A stretch of 11,558 bases of DNA. It comes from Zavarzinia sp. Its GTDB lineage: Bacteria; Pseudomonadota; Alphaproteobacteria; Zavarziniales; Zavarziniaceae. Made by a program: the position numbers and the translations under genes. Location of the stretch: positions 1 through 11,558 of the forward strand of contig JAQVKV010000023.1 of assembly GCA_028694545.1 (NCBI GenBank). The letters are read 5' to 3'. This document shows positions 1 to 6,463 of this stretch, piece by piece (positions within the stretch are counted from its first letter, which is position 1; each line of letters opens with the position of its first letter). The notes below the pieces were generated by a model that saw only the letters and a list, made by a program, of their open reading frames with translations, was not told where the DNA came from and made no database searches.

Positions 1-265
1 CCGGACGCGACGGCACGGCGGCAGGCGCGGCCGCCTCCCGTCCGGGCGCATGGGGATGATCGGGATCGGCCCAGCGGCTGCGCAGGGTCTCCCCCGGTAG
101 CAACATATCCTGCGGCTTCTTCGGCGCCGGGCGCGTCTCGACCGATCGCGTCTCGAGCGGTGGCAGTTCGGCCCTTGCCGCCCCGGCGGACACCAAGGCC
201 ATCCCGGGCACCAGGGCGGCCGCCAGCATCAGGCAAAGCCGGCGGGCGCTCGGTCGAAATATCAT
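1..265 (-). CDS. Unidentified secreted protein, N-terminal part (C-terminus outside window)
   Basis: Reading leftward from an ATG at 265 there is an open frame of 88 codons with no stop before the window edge. The N-terminus is a clear Sec signal peptide: a basic start (MIFRPSARR), a hydrophobic core of about 18 residues, and a likely signal peptidase site after about residue 32 (AARA, then ELPPLETR). The mature part seen so far is rich in Pro, Arg and Ala (for example ETRPAPKKPQDMLLPGETL) and looks disordered; I recognise no domain. A GAGG about 9 bases upstream could be the ribosome site. It lies 51 bp beyond the bufD stop on the same strand, with no obvious terminator between, so it may be a late gene of the bufferin operon, but that is inference. 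Its function is unknown. Confidence 0.6.
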   Translation of the reverse strand, partial: MIFRPSARRLCLMLAAALVPGMALVSAGAARAELPPLETRSVETRPAPKKPQDMLLPGETLRSRWADPDHPHAPGREAAAPAAVPSRP

Positions 266-316
266 GGCCGGCCTCGCGGGCAGTCGAAACAAGGCCGGCA
301 GGATATAACAGGCTTC

Positions 317-805
317 CTAGCTGCGTCGCAGGAAAAATCCGGCAATGCCGTCGAGCGAGACAGCCCCCCCACCCCGCACCAGCAGGACGAGCAGCCCGCC
401 GCCCCAGAGGCAGAGTTCGACGGCATTAAAATTGATGCCGTCGCCGGTGAAGGGCACCACGAACTGGATCATCGCGGTGACGCCGAGAAGTCCGAGGGCG
501 CCAAGCCGGGTGAACAGCCCGAGGAACAGCAGGAGCGCGCCGGCCGCTTCCGTGAACGTCCCGAGATAGGCCGCCACCTCGGGCGGCAGCACGGGCACGC
601 GGTAGATTTCCTGGAACAGGAAGATCGCACTGTCGCTCAGCCCGAAACCGTCGAAACGGGTGCTGGCGCTCTTCCAGAACACGAGGCCGATGCCGACGCG
701 CAGACCGAGCAGGCCGAGCGGCTCGAGAAACCGTGCGGCACGGCGCAGCGGCTCGGCGAGGGCAGCCGGCGGTTCGCCGGCCAGGGTCTGGGCAAGGAAG
801 GTCAT
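317..805 (-). CDS. bufD: DoxX-family membrane protein of the bufferin operon (BufD-like)
   Basis: This 162-residue inner-membrane protein belongs to the DoxX/SURF4 family by sequence character. It has four hydrophobic segments, near residues 27-47 (GLRVGIGLVFWKSAS), 77-97 (YLGTFTEAAGALLLFLGLF), 100-120 and 127-145, the usual DoxX layout and length. DoxX proteins are the common fourth gene of bufferin and GIG operons; their role is not settled, with electron transfer or quinone-linked redox work suggested. The ATG at 805 is chosen because GGAGA precedes it by about 7 bases, and because it overlaps the bufC stop by 4 bases (ATGA), a signature of translational coupling. An upstream in-frame start at 844 lies inside bufC and would add 13 basic residues, so it is unlikely. 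The family call is firm; the function is inferred from context. Confidence 0.9.
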   Translation of the reverse strand: MTFLAQTLAGEPPAALAEPLRRAARFLEPLGLLGLRVGIGLVFWKSASTRFDGFGLSDSAIFLFQEIYRVPVLPPEVAAYLGTFTEAAGALLLFLGLFTRLGALGLLGVTAMIQFVVPFTGDGINFNAVELCLWGGGLLVLLVRGGGAVSLDGIAGFFLRRS

Positions 806-1602
806 GTCGGATCTCCGGAAAGGGTCGTGTCGTCGGTCAGGCAAAGCAGGCCAAGGCCGAGCGGCCTTGCCAGGACATGTCCGGGATCGGCCTCCGGCGT
901 TGCCGCCAATGCGGCCGCCAGCGCGGGCTCGAGGCCGAGTGCGCCCGCCGCGTCGATCGCACCGAGAAAGGCCAATCCGGCCGGATCAAGATCGGCGGCC
1001 CTGATTGCGCCTCCGCCGTCGCGCCAGACGACCAGCCGGGTTTCCACCGCGACGTGCCGCGACGGCGTGCCGTCCCGCCCGGGCTGATTGACCGCCCAGA
1101 TGTGATCGACCGCATGGGCGGCGCGCAGAAGCGAAACGCCCGGCAACAGGCGAAAGCGGAGGGCCGCCACCGTCTCGGGTGTCATGGCCGCGAAGCTGGC
1201 GGCATCGAAGGGGGGCATCACGGGAGAAAGGGCGGCCCGATGCCGCGCCCATTCAAGGGCCGCCACCTCGGCCACCATGGGCAGGGCCGCCAATTCCGCC
1301 ACCGTAAGGAGAAAGTCCGGAAACGTCGCTCCGTAAAGGGCCAGCCGGGGGTCCGTCGGCGGATGAGCGTCGATGAAACGTCGCGCCAGCACCGGAAAGG
1401 CGCTGGCGCCCACCAGGCGGACGACGACGGGAAAATGCAGGGCTAGTGCCTCGGTCAAGGTGGTCCGCACATGATTTCGGTGGATGGACAGGCGGTTGCC
1501 CGCCGGCACGCTCCCGCCCCGGACAAGGGCGAGCAACGCGGGATCAGCGGGAGCGCCCCGCAGCATGGCGGCGAAATGCCCCTGGAATTCAGCCAGCCGC
1601 AT
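802..1602 (-). CDS. bufC: BufC, DUF2063 (HvfC/BufC-type) partner of the peptide-modifying enzyme
   Basis: This 266-residue cytoplasmic protein carries the DUF2063 N-terminal domain of HvfC/BufC proteins. Visible features are an opening [14 protein letters not shown], the family-typical [17 protein letters not shown] segment (37-53), [10 protein letters not shown] (56-65), [10 protein letters not shown] (73-82) and the YGATFPDFL block (90-98). A second, less conserved domain follows from about residue 150. In characterised MNIO systems the partner protein binds the precursor and presents it to the iron enzyme. The chosen ATG at 1602 overlaps the end of bufB by 14 bases and gives the standard family N-terminus. 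The longer frame back to 1776 reads a shadow of bufB. The stop overlaps bufD by 4 bases, so expression is coupled on both sides. The family call is strong; the exact partner role is transferred from homologues. Confidence 0.9.
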   Translation of the reverse strand: MRLAEFQGHFAAMLRGAPADPALLALVRGGSVPAGNRLSIHRNHVRTTLTEALALHFPVVVRLVGASAFPVLARRFIDAHPPTDPRLALYGATFPDFLLTVAELAALPMVAEVAALEWARHRAALSPVMPPFDAASFAAMTPETVAALRFRLLPGVSLLRAAHAVDHIWAVNQPGRDGTPSRHVAVETRLVVWRDGGGAIRAADLDPAGLAFLGAIDAAGALGLEPALAAALAATPEADPGHVLARPLGLGLLCLTDDTTLSGDPT

Positions 1603-2470
1603 GGCGCGCCTCCCCGGTGGATGCCGCGAGGCGGCGATCGATGCGCGCGGCCTCGTCGAGCAGGACATCGACTTCGGGCAGGTTGCTGTCCCATTCGAGG
1701 AGGACGGGGGCATCGCCGCACCAAGGCCGGACCAGATCAAGCAGGTCGAGGGCCGCGGGACCGACCCGGTCGCCATGATCGTCGATCAGGATGACGGCGC
1801 CCTCCACCTCGACCCGGGCATGGCCCGCGAGATGGATCTCGCCGACGGAGGCGAGCGGCATGGCCATGACTTCGGTGACCGGATCGAGGCCGAGGTTGCC
1901 GGCGCTAACCACCACATTGTTGAGATCGAGCAGGAGGCCGCAGCCCGTCCGCCGCACCAGTTCGGCCAGCATCTCCCCCTCGCCCATCTCCTCGTGGGCG
2001 AAGCCCATGTAACTCGACGGATTTTCGATCAGGATCGGCCGGCGCAGGCGCTCCTGGACCCTCTGGATGTTGGCCGCGACAACGTCAAGGGCCTCGCGCG
2101 TGCGGGGAACGGGCAGAAGGTCGTTCCAGCAGTGGCCCCCTTCGACGGACCACGCCAGATGTTCCGAGACCAGCACCGGTTCGATCCGGGCGACAAGCGC
2201 GGCCAGCCGCGCCAGATGGGCCTCGTCGATCCCCCCGGCCGAGCCGAGCGAAAGACCGACACCGTGAACGGACACGGGCCGGTCGCGCCGGACCGTGTCG
2301 AGTTGGCCGGCGCCGGGGCCGGAGAGCATGTGATTCTCGGCATGGATCTCGACCCAGGCCGGGACCGCGCCGCCATCGGCGACCTCGGCCAGATGGGGCG
2401 CGCGCAGGCCGATCCCCGTCCGGTCGGGACGAAGGCCGGAGCCACGAGCCAGAGTGCGCGCGCCCGTCAT
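1589..2470 (-). CDS. bufB: BufB, MNIO/DUF692 multinuclear non-heme iron enzyme that modifies BufA
   Basis: A 293-residue TIM-barrel enzyme of the MNIO (DUF692) family. Members use a two- or three-iron centre to oxidise cysteines of ribosomal peptides, for example to 5-thiooxazoles in bufferins. The expected ligand motifs appear in order: EIHAENH (41-47), [11 protein letters not shown] (66-76), VSEHLAW (101-107) with ND at 116-117, LIENPSSY (147-154), LLDLNNVVV (180-188), EIHLAGH (211-217), DDHGD (230-234) and [10 protein letters not shown] (257-266). No key residue seems missing and the length is normal. The ATG at 2470 lies 5 bases after the bufA stop and directly precedes the conserved GIGLRAPHL start of the barrel. 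Upstream codons in frame belong to shadow sequence. It should act in the cytoplasm on unexported BufA. Substrate and product are inferred from the operon. Confidence 0.94.
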   Translation of the reverse strand: MTGARTLARGSGLRPDRTGIGLRAPHLAEVADGGAVPAWVEIHAENHMLSGPGAGQLDTVRRDRPVSVHGVGLSLGSAGGIDEAHLARLAALVARIEPVLVSEHLAWSVEGGHCWNDLLPVPRTREALDVVAANIQRVQERLRRPILIENPSSYMGFAHEEMGEGEMLAELVRRTGCGLLLDLNNVVVSAGNLGLDPVTEVMAMPLASVGEIHLAGHARVEVEGAVILIDDHGDRVGPAALDLLDLVRPWCGDAPVLLEWDSNLPEVDVLLDEAARIDRRLAASTGEARHAAG

Positions 2471-2475
2471 CGCGA

Positions 2476-2736
2476 TTACTCGCCCGGGGTGGCGGAGCCT
2501 CCCGCCAACTTGGCGCAGGTGCCGGCCGGAACGAAGAGCCAGGCATCCTTCTGGCCATCGACGGTCGAGGTCCCGGCGCAGGAGGAATTGGCGGTCTGGC
2601 AGTCGTTCTGGCCGGCCTTGGCAACGCCGAAGCACTTCTCGTTCTCGGCGGCATGGGCCCCGCCAGCGACGAGGCCGGCCGCCGCGACGGTGGCGGCGAA
2701 GAGGGTGGCGGTGGCGGTTCTGGCGAGGGTGGACAT
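2476..2736 (-). CDS. bufA: BufA, DUF2282 bufferin precursor peptide (secreted, four Cys)
   Basis: This 86-residue precursor has a signal peptide (about residues 1-29, ending AGGAHA) and a short mature part with the DUF2282 pattern. It reads [14 protein letters not shown], then [16 protein letters not shown], then [13 protein letters not shown], with Cys at 35, 46, 53 and 74. In bufferins the MNIO enzyme BufB converts core cysteines to 5-thiooxazoles and the exported product binds copper. By memory of that work the two central cysteines are modified and the outer two pair in a disulfide; here those would be 46/53 and 35/74. The ATG at 2736 has AAGGAG 6 bases upstream and starts the signal peptide directly. 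A longer frame to 2844 would bury the signal and is rejected. It is the first gene of bufABCD, with an ECF-type promoter about 90 bp upstream. Confidence 0.93.
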   Translation of the reverse strand: MSTLARTATATLFAATVAAAGLVAGGAHAAENEKCFGVAKAGQNDCQTANSSCAGTSTVDGQKDAWLFVPAGTCAKLAGGSATPGE

Positions 2737-2826
2737 GTCGAACTCCTTGTCGTCCTGGCTGGGCTGTCGGGGATCGACGGCCCGTATTGACGCGAGTGGC
2801 TTTCCAAAGCCGTTCTCGACTGGAGG

Positions 2827-2851
2827 TTCGGCCCGGCCTCGCAAAAGTTAC
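2827..2851 (-). promoter_or_regulatory. Putative ECF sigma (SigF-type) promoter of bufABCD
   Basis: On the minus strand GTAAC (2851 to 2847) is followed after exactly 16 bases by CGAA (2830 to 2827). This matches the -35/-10 form I recall for Caulobacter SigF targets (GTAAC-N16-CGAA). It lies in the divergent gap between bufA and the sigma gene, and would start transcription near 2820, about 84 bases before the bufA ATG. I find no matching element pointing toward the sigma gene, so that gene may not be autoregulated by the same motif. Promoter activity is inferred from motif and position. Confidence 0.7.
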
Positions 2852-2932
2852 GTCGCTGCCCGCTCTTATTGTTCCCTTGTATTCTCGCGAGCGAGGTTGC
2901 AGGGTTTGGCCGCCTGTGGAGAGACGTCGCGC

Positions 2933-3529
2933 ATGAGTGAAAGGGCCGAACAGGAACGAGATACCGGCCAGGGCCGGGAACTCGCGCGCCTGATGGCGGC
3001 GGCCCAGGATGGCGACAAGCGCGCCTATGCGACCTTGCTGCAAGCCGTCACCCCTTATCTGCGGGCACAGGCCAGGCGCTATCTGCGCAACCCTCACGAT
3101 GTCGAGGACGTGGTACAGGACATCCTGTTGACCCTTCACCGCGTCCGCCAGACCTACGATCCGACACGGCCCTTCATGCCCTGGCTGGTCGCGATCGCCC
3201 GGCGCCGGGTGGTGGACCGCCTGCGCGGCAAGGGCCGGCAGGACGCGCGCGAAGTAATCGTGCCGCCGGACGATGAAACTTTCACCGGCGCCGCGGCGAA
3301 CATGGAAGAGGAAGCCCCCGACCACAGCGCCCTGCACGCGGCGGTCGCGGCGTTGCCCCCGGGCCAGCGGCTGGCGGTCGAACTGCTGAAGTTCCAGGAT
3401 CTCTCCCTGAAGGAGGCGTCGGAACGTAGCGGCATGACGGTCGGGTCGTTGAAGGTGGCGGCCCATCGGGCCTACAAGACATTGCGCGGCGTGCTTTCGG
3501 GCCACCGCGACGAAGACGAGCGAGGTTGA
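2933..3529 (+). CDS. sigF: ECF RNA polymerase sigma factor, SigF-like
   Basis: A 198-residue group-4 (ECF) sigma factor. Region 2 spans about residues 24-100, with the core-binding stretch [20 protein letters not shown] and the -10 reading segment [20 protein letters not shown]. Region 4 spans about 135-190, with [23 protein letters not shown] and the helix-turn-helix [19 protein letters not shown] negatively charged linker joins them. The ATG at 2933 has GGAGAG about 10 bases upstream and gives a normal ECF length. The frame stays open far upstream only because it runs antisense to buf genes. It is divergent from bufA, and its stop sits 11 bases before the NrsF-like gene. Family context makes it the SigF type that switches on bufferin genes under heavy-metal stress. 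The symbol is by analogy with Caulobacter. Confidence 0.92.
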   Translation: MSERAEQERDTGQGRELARLMAAAQDGDKRAYATLLQAVTPYLRAQARRYLRNPHDVEDVVQDILLTLHRVRQTYDPTRPFMPWLVAIARRRVVDRLRGKGRQDAREVIVPPDDETFTGAAANMEEEAPDHSALHAAVAALPPGQRLAVELLKFQDLSLKEASERSGMTVGSLKVAAHRAYKTLRGVLSGHRDEDERG

Positions 3530-3540
3530 GAGACGAAGCG

Positions 3541-4197
3541 GTGAAGACGGATCGGCTGATCGACACCCTGGTGGCGGAAGCGCAGCCCGTGCGGCGCCTG
3601 CGGCCGCCCCTGGTGCGCGCCGGCCTCTGGCTGGGCGGGGCCGCCGCGCTGATCGCCGGGATCACCCTCTTCCATGCCCATGTCGAAGGCGAAAGCCTGC
3701 GCCACCTCTTTGGCCAGTTCGCCGATCCGGGCTTTACCCTGCAATGGTTCGCCAGTCTGGCGACGGGGATCACCGCCATCATCGCCGCCTTCGAGCTGAG
3801 CCTGCCCGATCGTTCCCGCGCGTGGCGCCTGCTGCCCCTGCCGGCCGTGGCGGCCTGGCTGCTGCTGATCGGCTACGGCTGCCTGACCGACTGGGTGGAG
3901 CGCGGGCCGGACGGCTGGGTCGCCGGCCACAGCCTCAAGTGCCTCGGCACGATCATCGGTACCAGCGTGCCGCTGGGCGCCTTCCTCGCCTGGATGCTGC
4001 GCTTCGCCGGGGCCGCCTGGCCAGTCGAGACGATCACGGTCGGCGCGCTCGGCACGGCGGCGCTTTCGGCCACCGGCCTCAGTCTCTACCACGATCTCGA
4101 TGCGTCGCTGATGATCCTCATCTGGCATGGCGGCACCACGGCCCTGATCGTCTGGGCCAGCCGCACGATCGGCCAGCGCGTCTTCCGCCGGGCCTGA
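3541..4197 (+). CDS. nrsF: NrsF-type (DUF1109) membrane anti-sigma factor
   Basis: A 218-residue inner-membrane protein with a short cytoplasmic N-terminus carrying the DUF1109 signature ([13 protein letters not shown], then [15 protein letters not shown]), followed by six hydrophobic segments. Family members hold the neighbouring ECF sigma at the membrane and release it on metal stress. In Caulobacter NrsF two periplasm-side cysteines are needed for sensing. This protein has exactly two cysteines, in IGYGCLTDW (about residue 114) and SLKCLGT (about 134), flanking a loop. I chose the GTG at 3541 because it yields the usual MKTD start and has GAGAG about 8 bases upstream. A TTG at 3526 that overlaps the sigma stop would add five residues and is a real alternative. 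It is co-transcribed with the sigma gene. Confidence 0.88.
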   Translation: MKTDRLIDTLVAEAQPVRRLRPPLVRAGLWLGGAAALIAGITLFHAHVEGESLRHLFGQFADPGFTLQWFASLATGITAIIAAFELSLPDRSRAWRLLPLPAVAAWLLLIGYGCLTDWVERGPDGWVAGHSLKCLGTIIGTSVPLGAFLAWMLRFAGAAWPVETITVGALGTAALSATGLSLYHDLDASLMILIWHGGTTALIVWASRTIGQRVFRRA

Positions 4198-4280
4198 CAC
4201 GGCCGCGACTTCCGTCGACGTTGCACCGCCCCGCCCTTCGGGGGCATGCTGCGCCCCGTTAATCACAGCGGGGTCCGGCG

Positions 4281-4802
4281 ATGATCTACGAATTGGGCGA
4301 CAGGCGGGTGGTGCGTGAAGAAGGCTCGTGGATCGCGCCGGGTGCCGTGGTGATCGGCGCCGTCACCCTGAAGAAGAACGCCAGCATCTGGTTCAATGCC
4401 GTGATCCGGGGTGACAATGATCCGATCGTCATCGGCGAGAACAGCAATATCCAGGACGGCTCCGTCCTGCACACGGACGACGGCGTGCCGCTCGTCGTCG
4501 GCTCCCACGTGACTGTCGGGCACAAGGTGATGCTGCACGGCTGCATCGTCGGCGACAACACGCTGGTCGGGATCAATTCGGTCATCCTCAACAGGGCGAA
4601 GATCGGCCGCAACTGCATTATCGGCGCCAACAGCCTGATCCCCGAGGGCAAGGAGATCCCCGATGGCTCCCTCGTCGTCGGCAGCCCCGGGCGCGTCGTC
4701 CGGCAGTTGACCGAGGCCCAGGCGCAGATGCTCACCCTGCAGGCCCTGCATTACGTCGAGAATGCGAAGCGTTACGCCCGCGACCTCAAGCCGGCGGAAT
4801 AA
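4281..4802 (+). CDS. Gamma-carbonic-anhydrase-family hexapeptide-repeat protein (YrdA/PaaY-like)
   Basis: A 173-residue left-handed beta-helix protein with repeated hexapeptides such as IGAVTL, IGENSN and VGINSV. The gamma-CA metal site is visible: His64 (SVLHTDD), His81 (TVGHKV) and His86 (MLHGC), with Arg and Asp of VIRGDND at 42-47, all in the usual spacing. Proteins of this group form trimers with metal at the subunit interface. Some are carbonic anhydrases, while others (YrdA, PaaY, CaiE) have other or unclear activities, and no sequence feature here decides between them. The ATG at 4281 opens the family-standard MIYELGDRR start. It lies 83 bp after nrsF and 73 bp before the GST gene, and may share a transcript with the latter. 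No link to the metal module is evident. Confidence 0.92.
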   Translation: MIYELGDRRVVREEGSWIAPGAVVIGAVTLKKNASIWFNAVIRGDNDPIVIGENSNIQDGSVLHTDDGVPLVVGSHVTVGHKVMLHGCIVGDNTLVGINSVILNRAKIGRNCIIGANSLIPEGKEIPDGSLVVGSPGRVVRQLTEAQAQMLTLQALHYVENAKRYARDLKPAE

Positions 4803-4875
4803 GGTCCATTTCGGCGCCACCCCTTCAAAGCGGGCGAAGGCCCACCAGATAGGGATGGCAACGCGGGAGAGAACA

Positions 4876-5508
4876 ATGGCCGACCGTCCCCAGATCTTCG
4901 GCATTCCGACCAGCACCTTCTGCTGGACAGTGCGGCTCGTCTGCGCCGAAAAGGGCCAGGAGCATGATTTCTTCGAGATGATCCCGGGCGGCGTGCTCGA
5001 CGGCGTGCGCCATCCCTTCGCGCGGGTGCCGGTGCTGCGCTTCCGGGGCATCACCGTCTACGAATCGCCCGCCATCGCCCGTTACCTGGACCGGGAGTTG
5101 CCGGGACCGGCACTGCAACCCAAGGGCAGCCTGGAACTCGCGCGCATGGACCAGTGGATCAGCGCCACCGCCGATTACCTTTATGATTCGATGATCGGCG
5201 GCGTGGTCGCCCAGCGTCTGCTGGCGCCGCTCGACGGACGCGAGCCAGATCTTGCGATCGTCGCCGAGCAGGCGGCGGCGATGCACGACCAGCTCGGCGT
5301 CGTCGACGAGATGCTGTGTTCGGGGCGCTATCTCGCGGGGCCGGACCTGACCCTGGCCGACCTTTTTCTCGCCCCCGTGATCTACTGGGTCGACAAGACG
5401 CCCGAGGGCCGGGAGGTACTGGACAGCTACCCGACCCTGCGTCGCTGGTTCCGGTCCCTCGCCGAACGCCCCGCCTTCCGCGAGACGACGCCTCCGGTCA
5501 GCTTCTGA
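4876..5508 (+). CDS. Glutathione S-transferase family protein
   Basis: A 210-residue cytosolic GST. The N-terminal thioredoxin-like domain (1 to about 75) has IFGIPTSTFCWTVRLVCAEKG, where Ser13, Thr14 or Cys16 would sit at the catalytic turn. It also has the cis-proline at RVPVLRF (50-56) and the glutathione gamma-glutamyl binding pair ESPAIARYL (63-71). The helical C-terminal domain contains SGRYLAGPDLTLADLFLAPV, the standard N-capping box and hydrophobic staple, and ends with YPTLRRWFRSLAERPAF. This resembles plant phi/theta-like bacterial GSTs; the substrate cannot be told. The ATG at 4876 has GGGAGAG a few bases upstream. The frame is open from 4762, but that part overlaps the preceding gene. 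The stop codon lies inside a perfect 12-bp hairpin shared with convergent mscL. Confidence 0.93.
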   Translation: MADRPQIFGIPTSTFCWTVRLVCAEKGQEHDFFEMIPGGVLDGVRHPFARVPVLRFRGITVYESPAIARYLDRELPGPALQPKGSLELARMDQWISATADYLYDSMIGGVVAQRLLAPLDGREPDLAIVAEQAAAMHDQLGVVDEMLCSGRYLAGPDLTLADLFLAPVIYWVDKTPEGREVLDSYPTLRRWFRSLAERPAFRETTPPVSF

Positions 5509-5516
5509 CCGGAGGC
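5490..5516. terminator. Perfect 12-bp hairpin between convergent GST and mscL genes
   Basis: GCCTCCGGTCAG, loop CTT, then CTGACCGGAGGC forms a perfect 12-bp stem with a 3-base loop, and it spans the GST stop codon. mscL ends 10 bp beyond it from the other side. Neither strand has a U-tract after the stem, so it is not a textbook intrinsic terminator. It may act as a bidirectional transcription barrier or 3'-end stabiliser. Confidence 0.6.
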
Positions 5517-5525
5517 TGCCCGCCC

Positions 5526-5948
5526 CTACTTCGACTGCAGGAGATCGCGAATCTCGGCCAGCAGGGCTTCGGTCGGCGTCGGGGCCGGGGGCGCCGGCGG
5601 GGGCGCTTCCGCTTCCGTCTTCGCCATCAGGCTGTTCACGCCCTTGACCAGCAGAAACACCGCGAAGGCGACGATCAGGAACTGGATCGCGACGTTGATG
5701 AAGCTGCCGTAGGCGATGACCGCCGCCCCGGCCTCCTGCGCCTTGGCCAGCGATTCATATTCGCCGCCGGACAGGTTGAGGTAGAGATTGGAAAAATCGA
5801 TGCCGCCGATCAGCAGGCCGATGGGTGGCATGATGACGTCGTTCACCAGCGAAGTGACGATCTTGCCGAAAGCGGCACCGATGATCACGCCCACCGCGAG
5901 ATCGACGACATTGCCGCGCATGATGAATTTCTTGAACTCGCCGAGCAT
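5526..5948 (-). CDS. mscL: Large-conductance mechanosensitive channel MscL
   Basis: A 140-residue MscL subunit; five of these form the emergency-release pore that opens under hypo-osmotic membrane tension. The amphipathic N-terminus [20 protein letters not shown] leads into the pore-lining first helix ([26 protein letters not shown], read in two parts). The periplasmic loop follows ([15 protein letters not shown]). The second helix is at about 78-100 ([23 protein letters not shown]), and a Pro-Ala-rich linker precedes the C-terminal bundle [15 protein letters not shown]. All family landmarks are present at normal length. The ATG at 5948 has GGGAGAG upstream; the longer frame to 6068 lacks family similarity. 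It is convergent with the GST gene and monocistronic by position. Confidence 0.97.
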   Translation of the reverse strand: MLGEFKKFIMRGNVVDLAVGVIIGAAFGKIVTSLVNDVIMPPIGLLIGGIDFSNLYLNLSGGEYESLAKAQEAGAAVIAYGSFINVAIQFLIVAFAVFLLVKGVNSLMAKTEAEAPPPAPPAPTPTEALLAEIRDLLQSK

Positions 5949-6039
5949 GAACCGCTCTCCCCTCTCCGTGTAGCGCCAACACACGTTCGCGTGCGACTTG
6001 GAATACGTCCATGATGCACGCGCAAATCTTTGTCGATCG

Positions 6040-6396
6040 TTAAAATTTAGTCGGGAAGGCGCCTTCATAGATCGGCGCCTTGAAACCGGCGATATAGCGC
6101 CCGTCGATGTCGAGCAGCGGTCGCTTGATCATGCCCGGCTGCGCGATCATGAGGGCAATTGCCTTTTCCTGGTCCAGGTCAGCCTTCGCGTCGTCGGGCA
6201 ATTTGCGGAAAGTGGTGCCGGCGCGGTTCAGCACCGTCTCCCACCCGAGCGCATCGCACCAGCGGCCCAGCGTGGCGGCATCGACGCCTTCCTGCCGGTA
6301 ATCATGGAAGACATAGGCAATGCCATGGTCGTCGAGCCAGACCCTGGCCTTCTTCATCGTGTCGCAATTCTTGATGCCGTAAATGGTGACAGTCAT
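6040..6396 (-). CDS. ArsC-like (YffB/Spx-fold) thiol reductase family protein
   Basis: A 118-residue thioredoxin-fold protein of the ArsC/Spx/YffB family. It has [16 protein letters not shown], where Cys11 is the single conserved catalytic cysteine, then [23 protein letters not shown] and [18 protein letters not shown]. The last is the family's conserved region, with Arg92 before the cis-proline. The pattern NCDTMKKA and the ending GF are those of YffB rather than true arsenate reductase, so a glutathione-dependent reductase role is likelier than arsenate resistance. No ars genes are nearby. The ATG at 6396 gives the standard [11 protein letters not shown] start. The frame to 6465 extends across the divergent promoter region and is not used. 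It runs divergently from the SLC13 transporter with 67 bp between the starts. Confidence 0.92.
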   Translation of the reverse strand: MTVTIYGIKNCDTMKKARVWLDDHGIAYVFHDYRQEGVDAATLGRWCDALGWETVLNRAGTTFRKLPDDAKADLDQEKAIALMIAQPGMIKRPLLDIDGRYIAGFKAPIYEGAFPTKF

Positions 6397-6463
6397 GGCC
6401 GCGGTCCTTTCTGCTCTTCCCGCGTGATGCCATGACGCGACGGGATAGGCTAGGCTTTCGACC

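Noticed and set aside
733..1446. Plus-strand frame of 237 codons over bufC
   Set aside because: Arg/Gly/His-rich antisense shadow with no recognisable fold, and bufC is well supported on the other strand.
1589..3505. A 638-codon minus-strand frame running through bufB and the sigma gene
   Set aside because: Only the part from 2470 down has MNIO motifs. The upstream part is a reverse shadow of the sigma gene and bufA.
1484..3529. A 681-codon open frame on the plus strand
   Set aside because: Only the last 198 codons (from 2933) encode the ECF sigma factor. The rest is antisense to bufA, bufB and bufC, with no domain character, and is open because of high GC.
4198..4280. Possible terminator hairpin after nrsF
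   Set aside because: The GC-rich bases around a TTCG allow only about 3 good pairs and there is no U-tract.
6386..6396. GTGACAGTCAT at the start of the ArsC-like gene, resembling the twin palindromes
   Set aside because: Shorter arms, a mismatch and a different spacer. It is made of the first codons of the gene, so chance is the better explanation.
6040..6396. True arsenate reductase as the function of the ArsC-like gene
   Set aside because: The motif context is YffB-like, and no ars regulator, ArsB or Acr3 gene is nearby.
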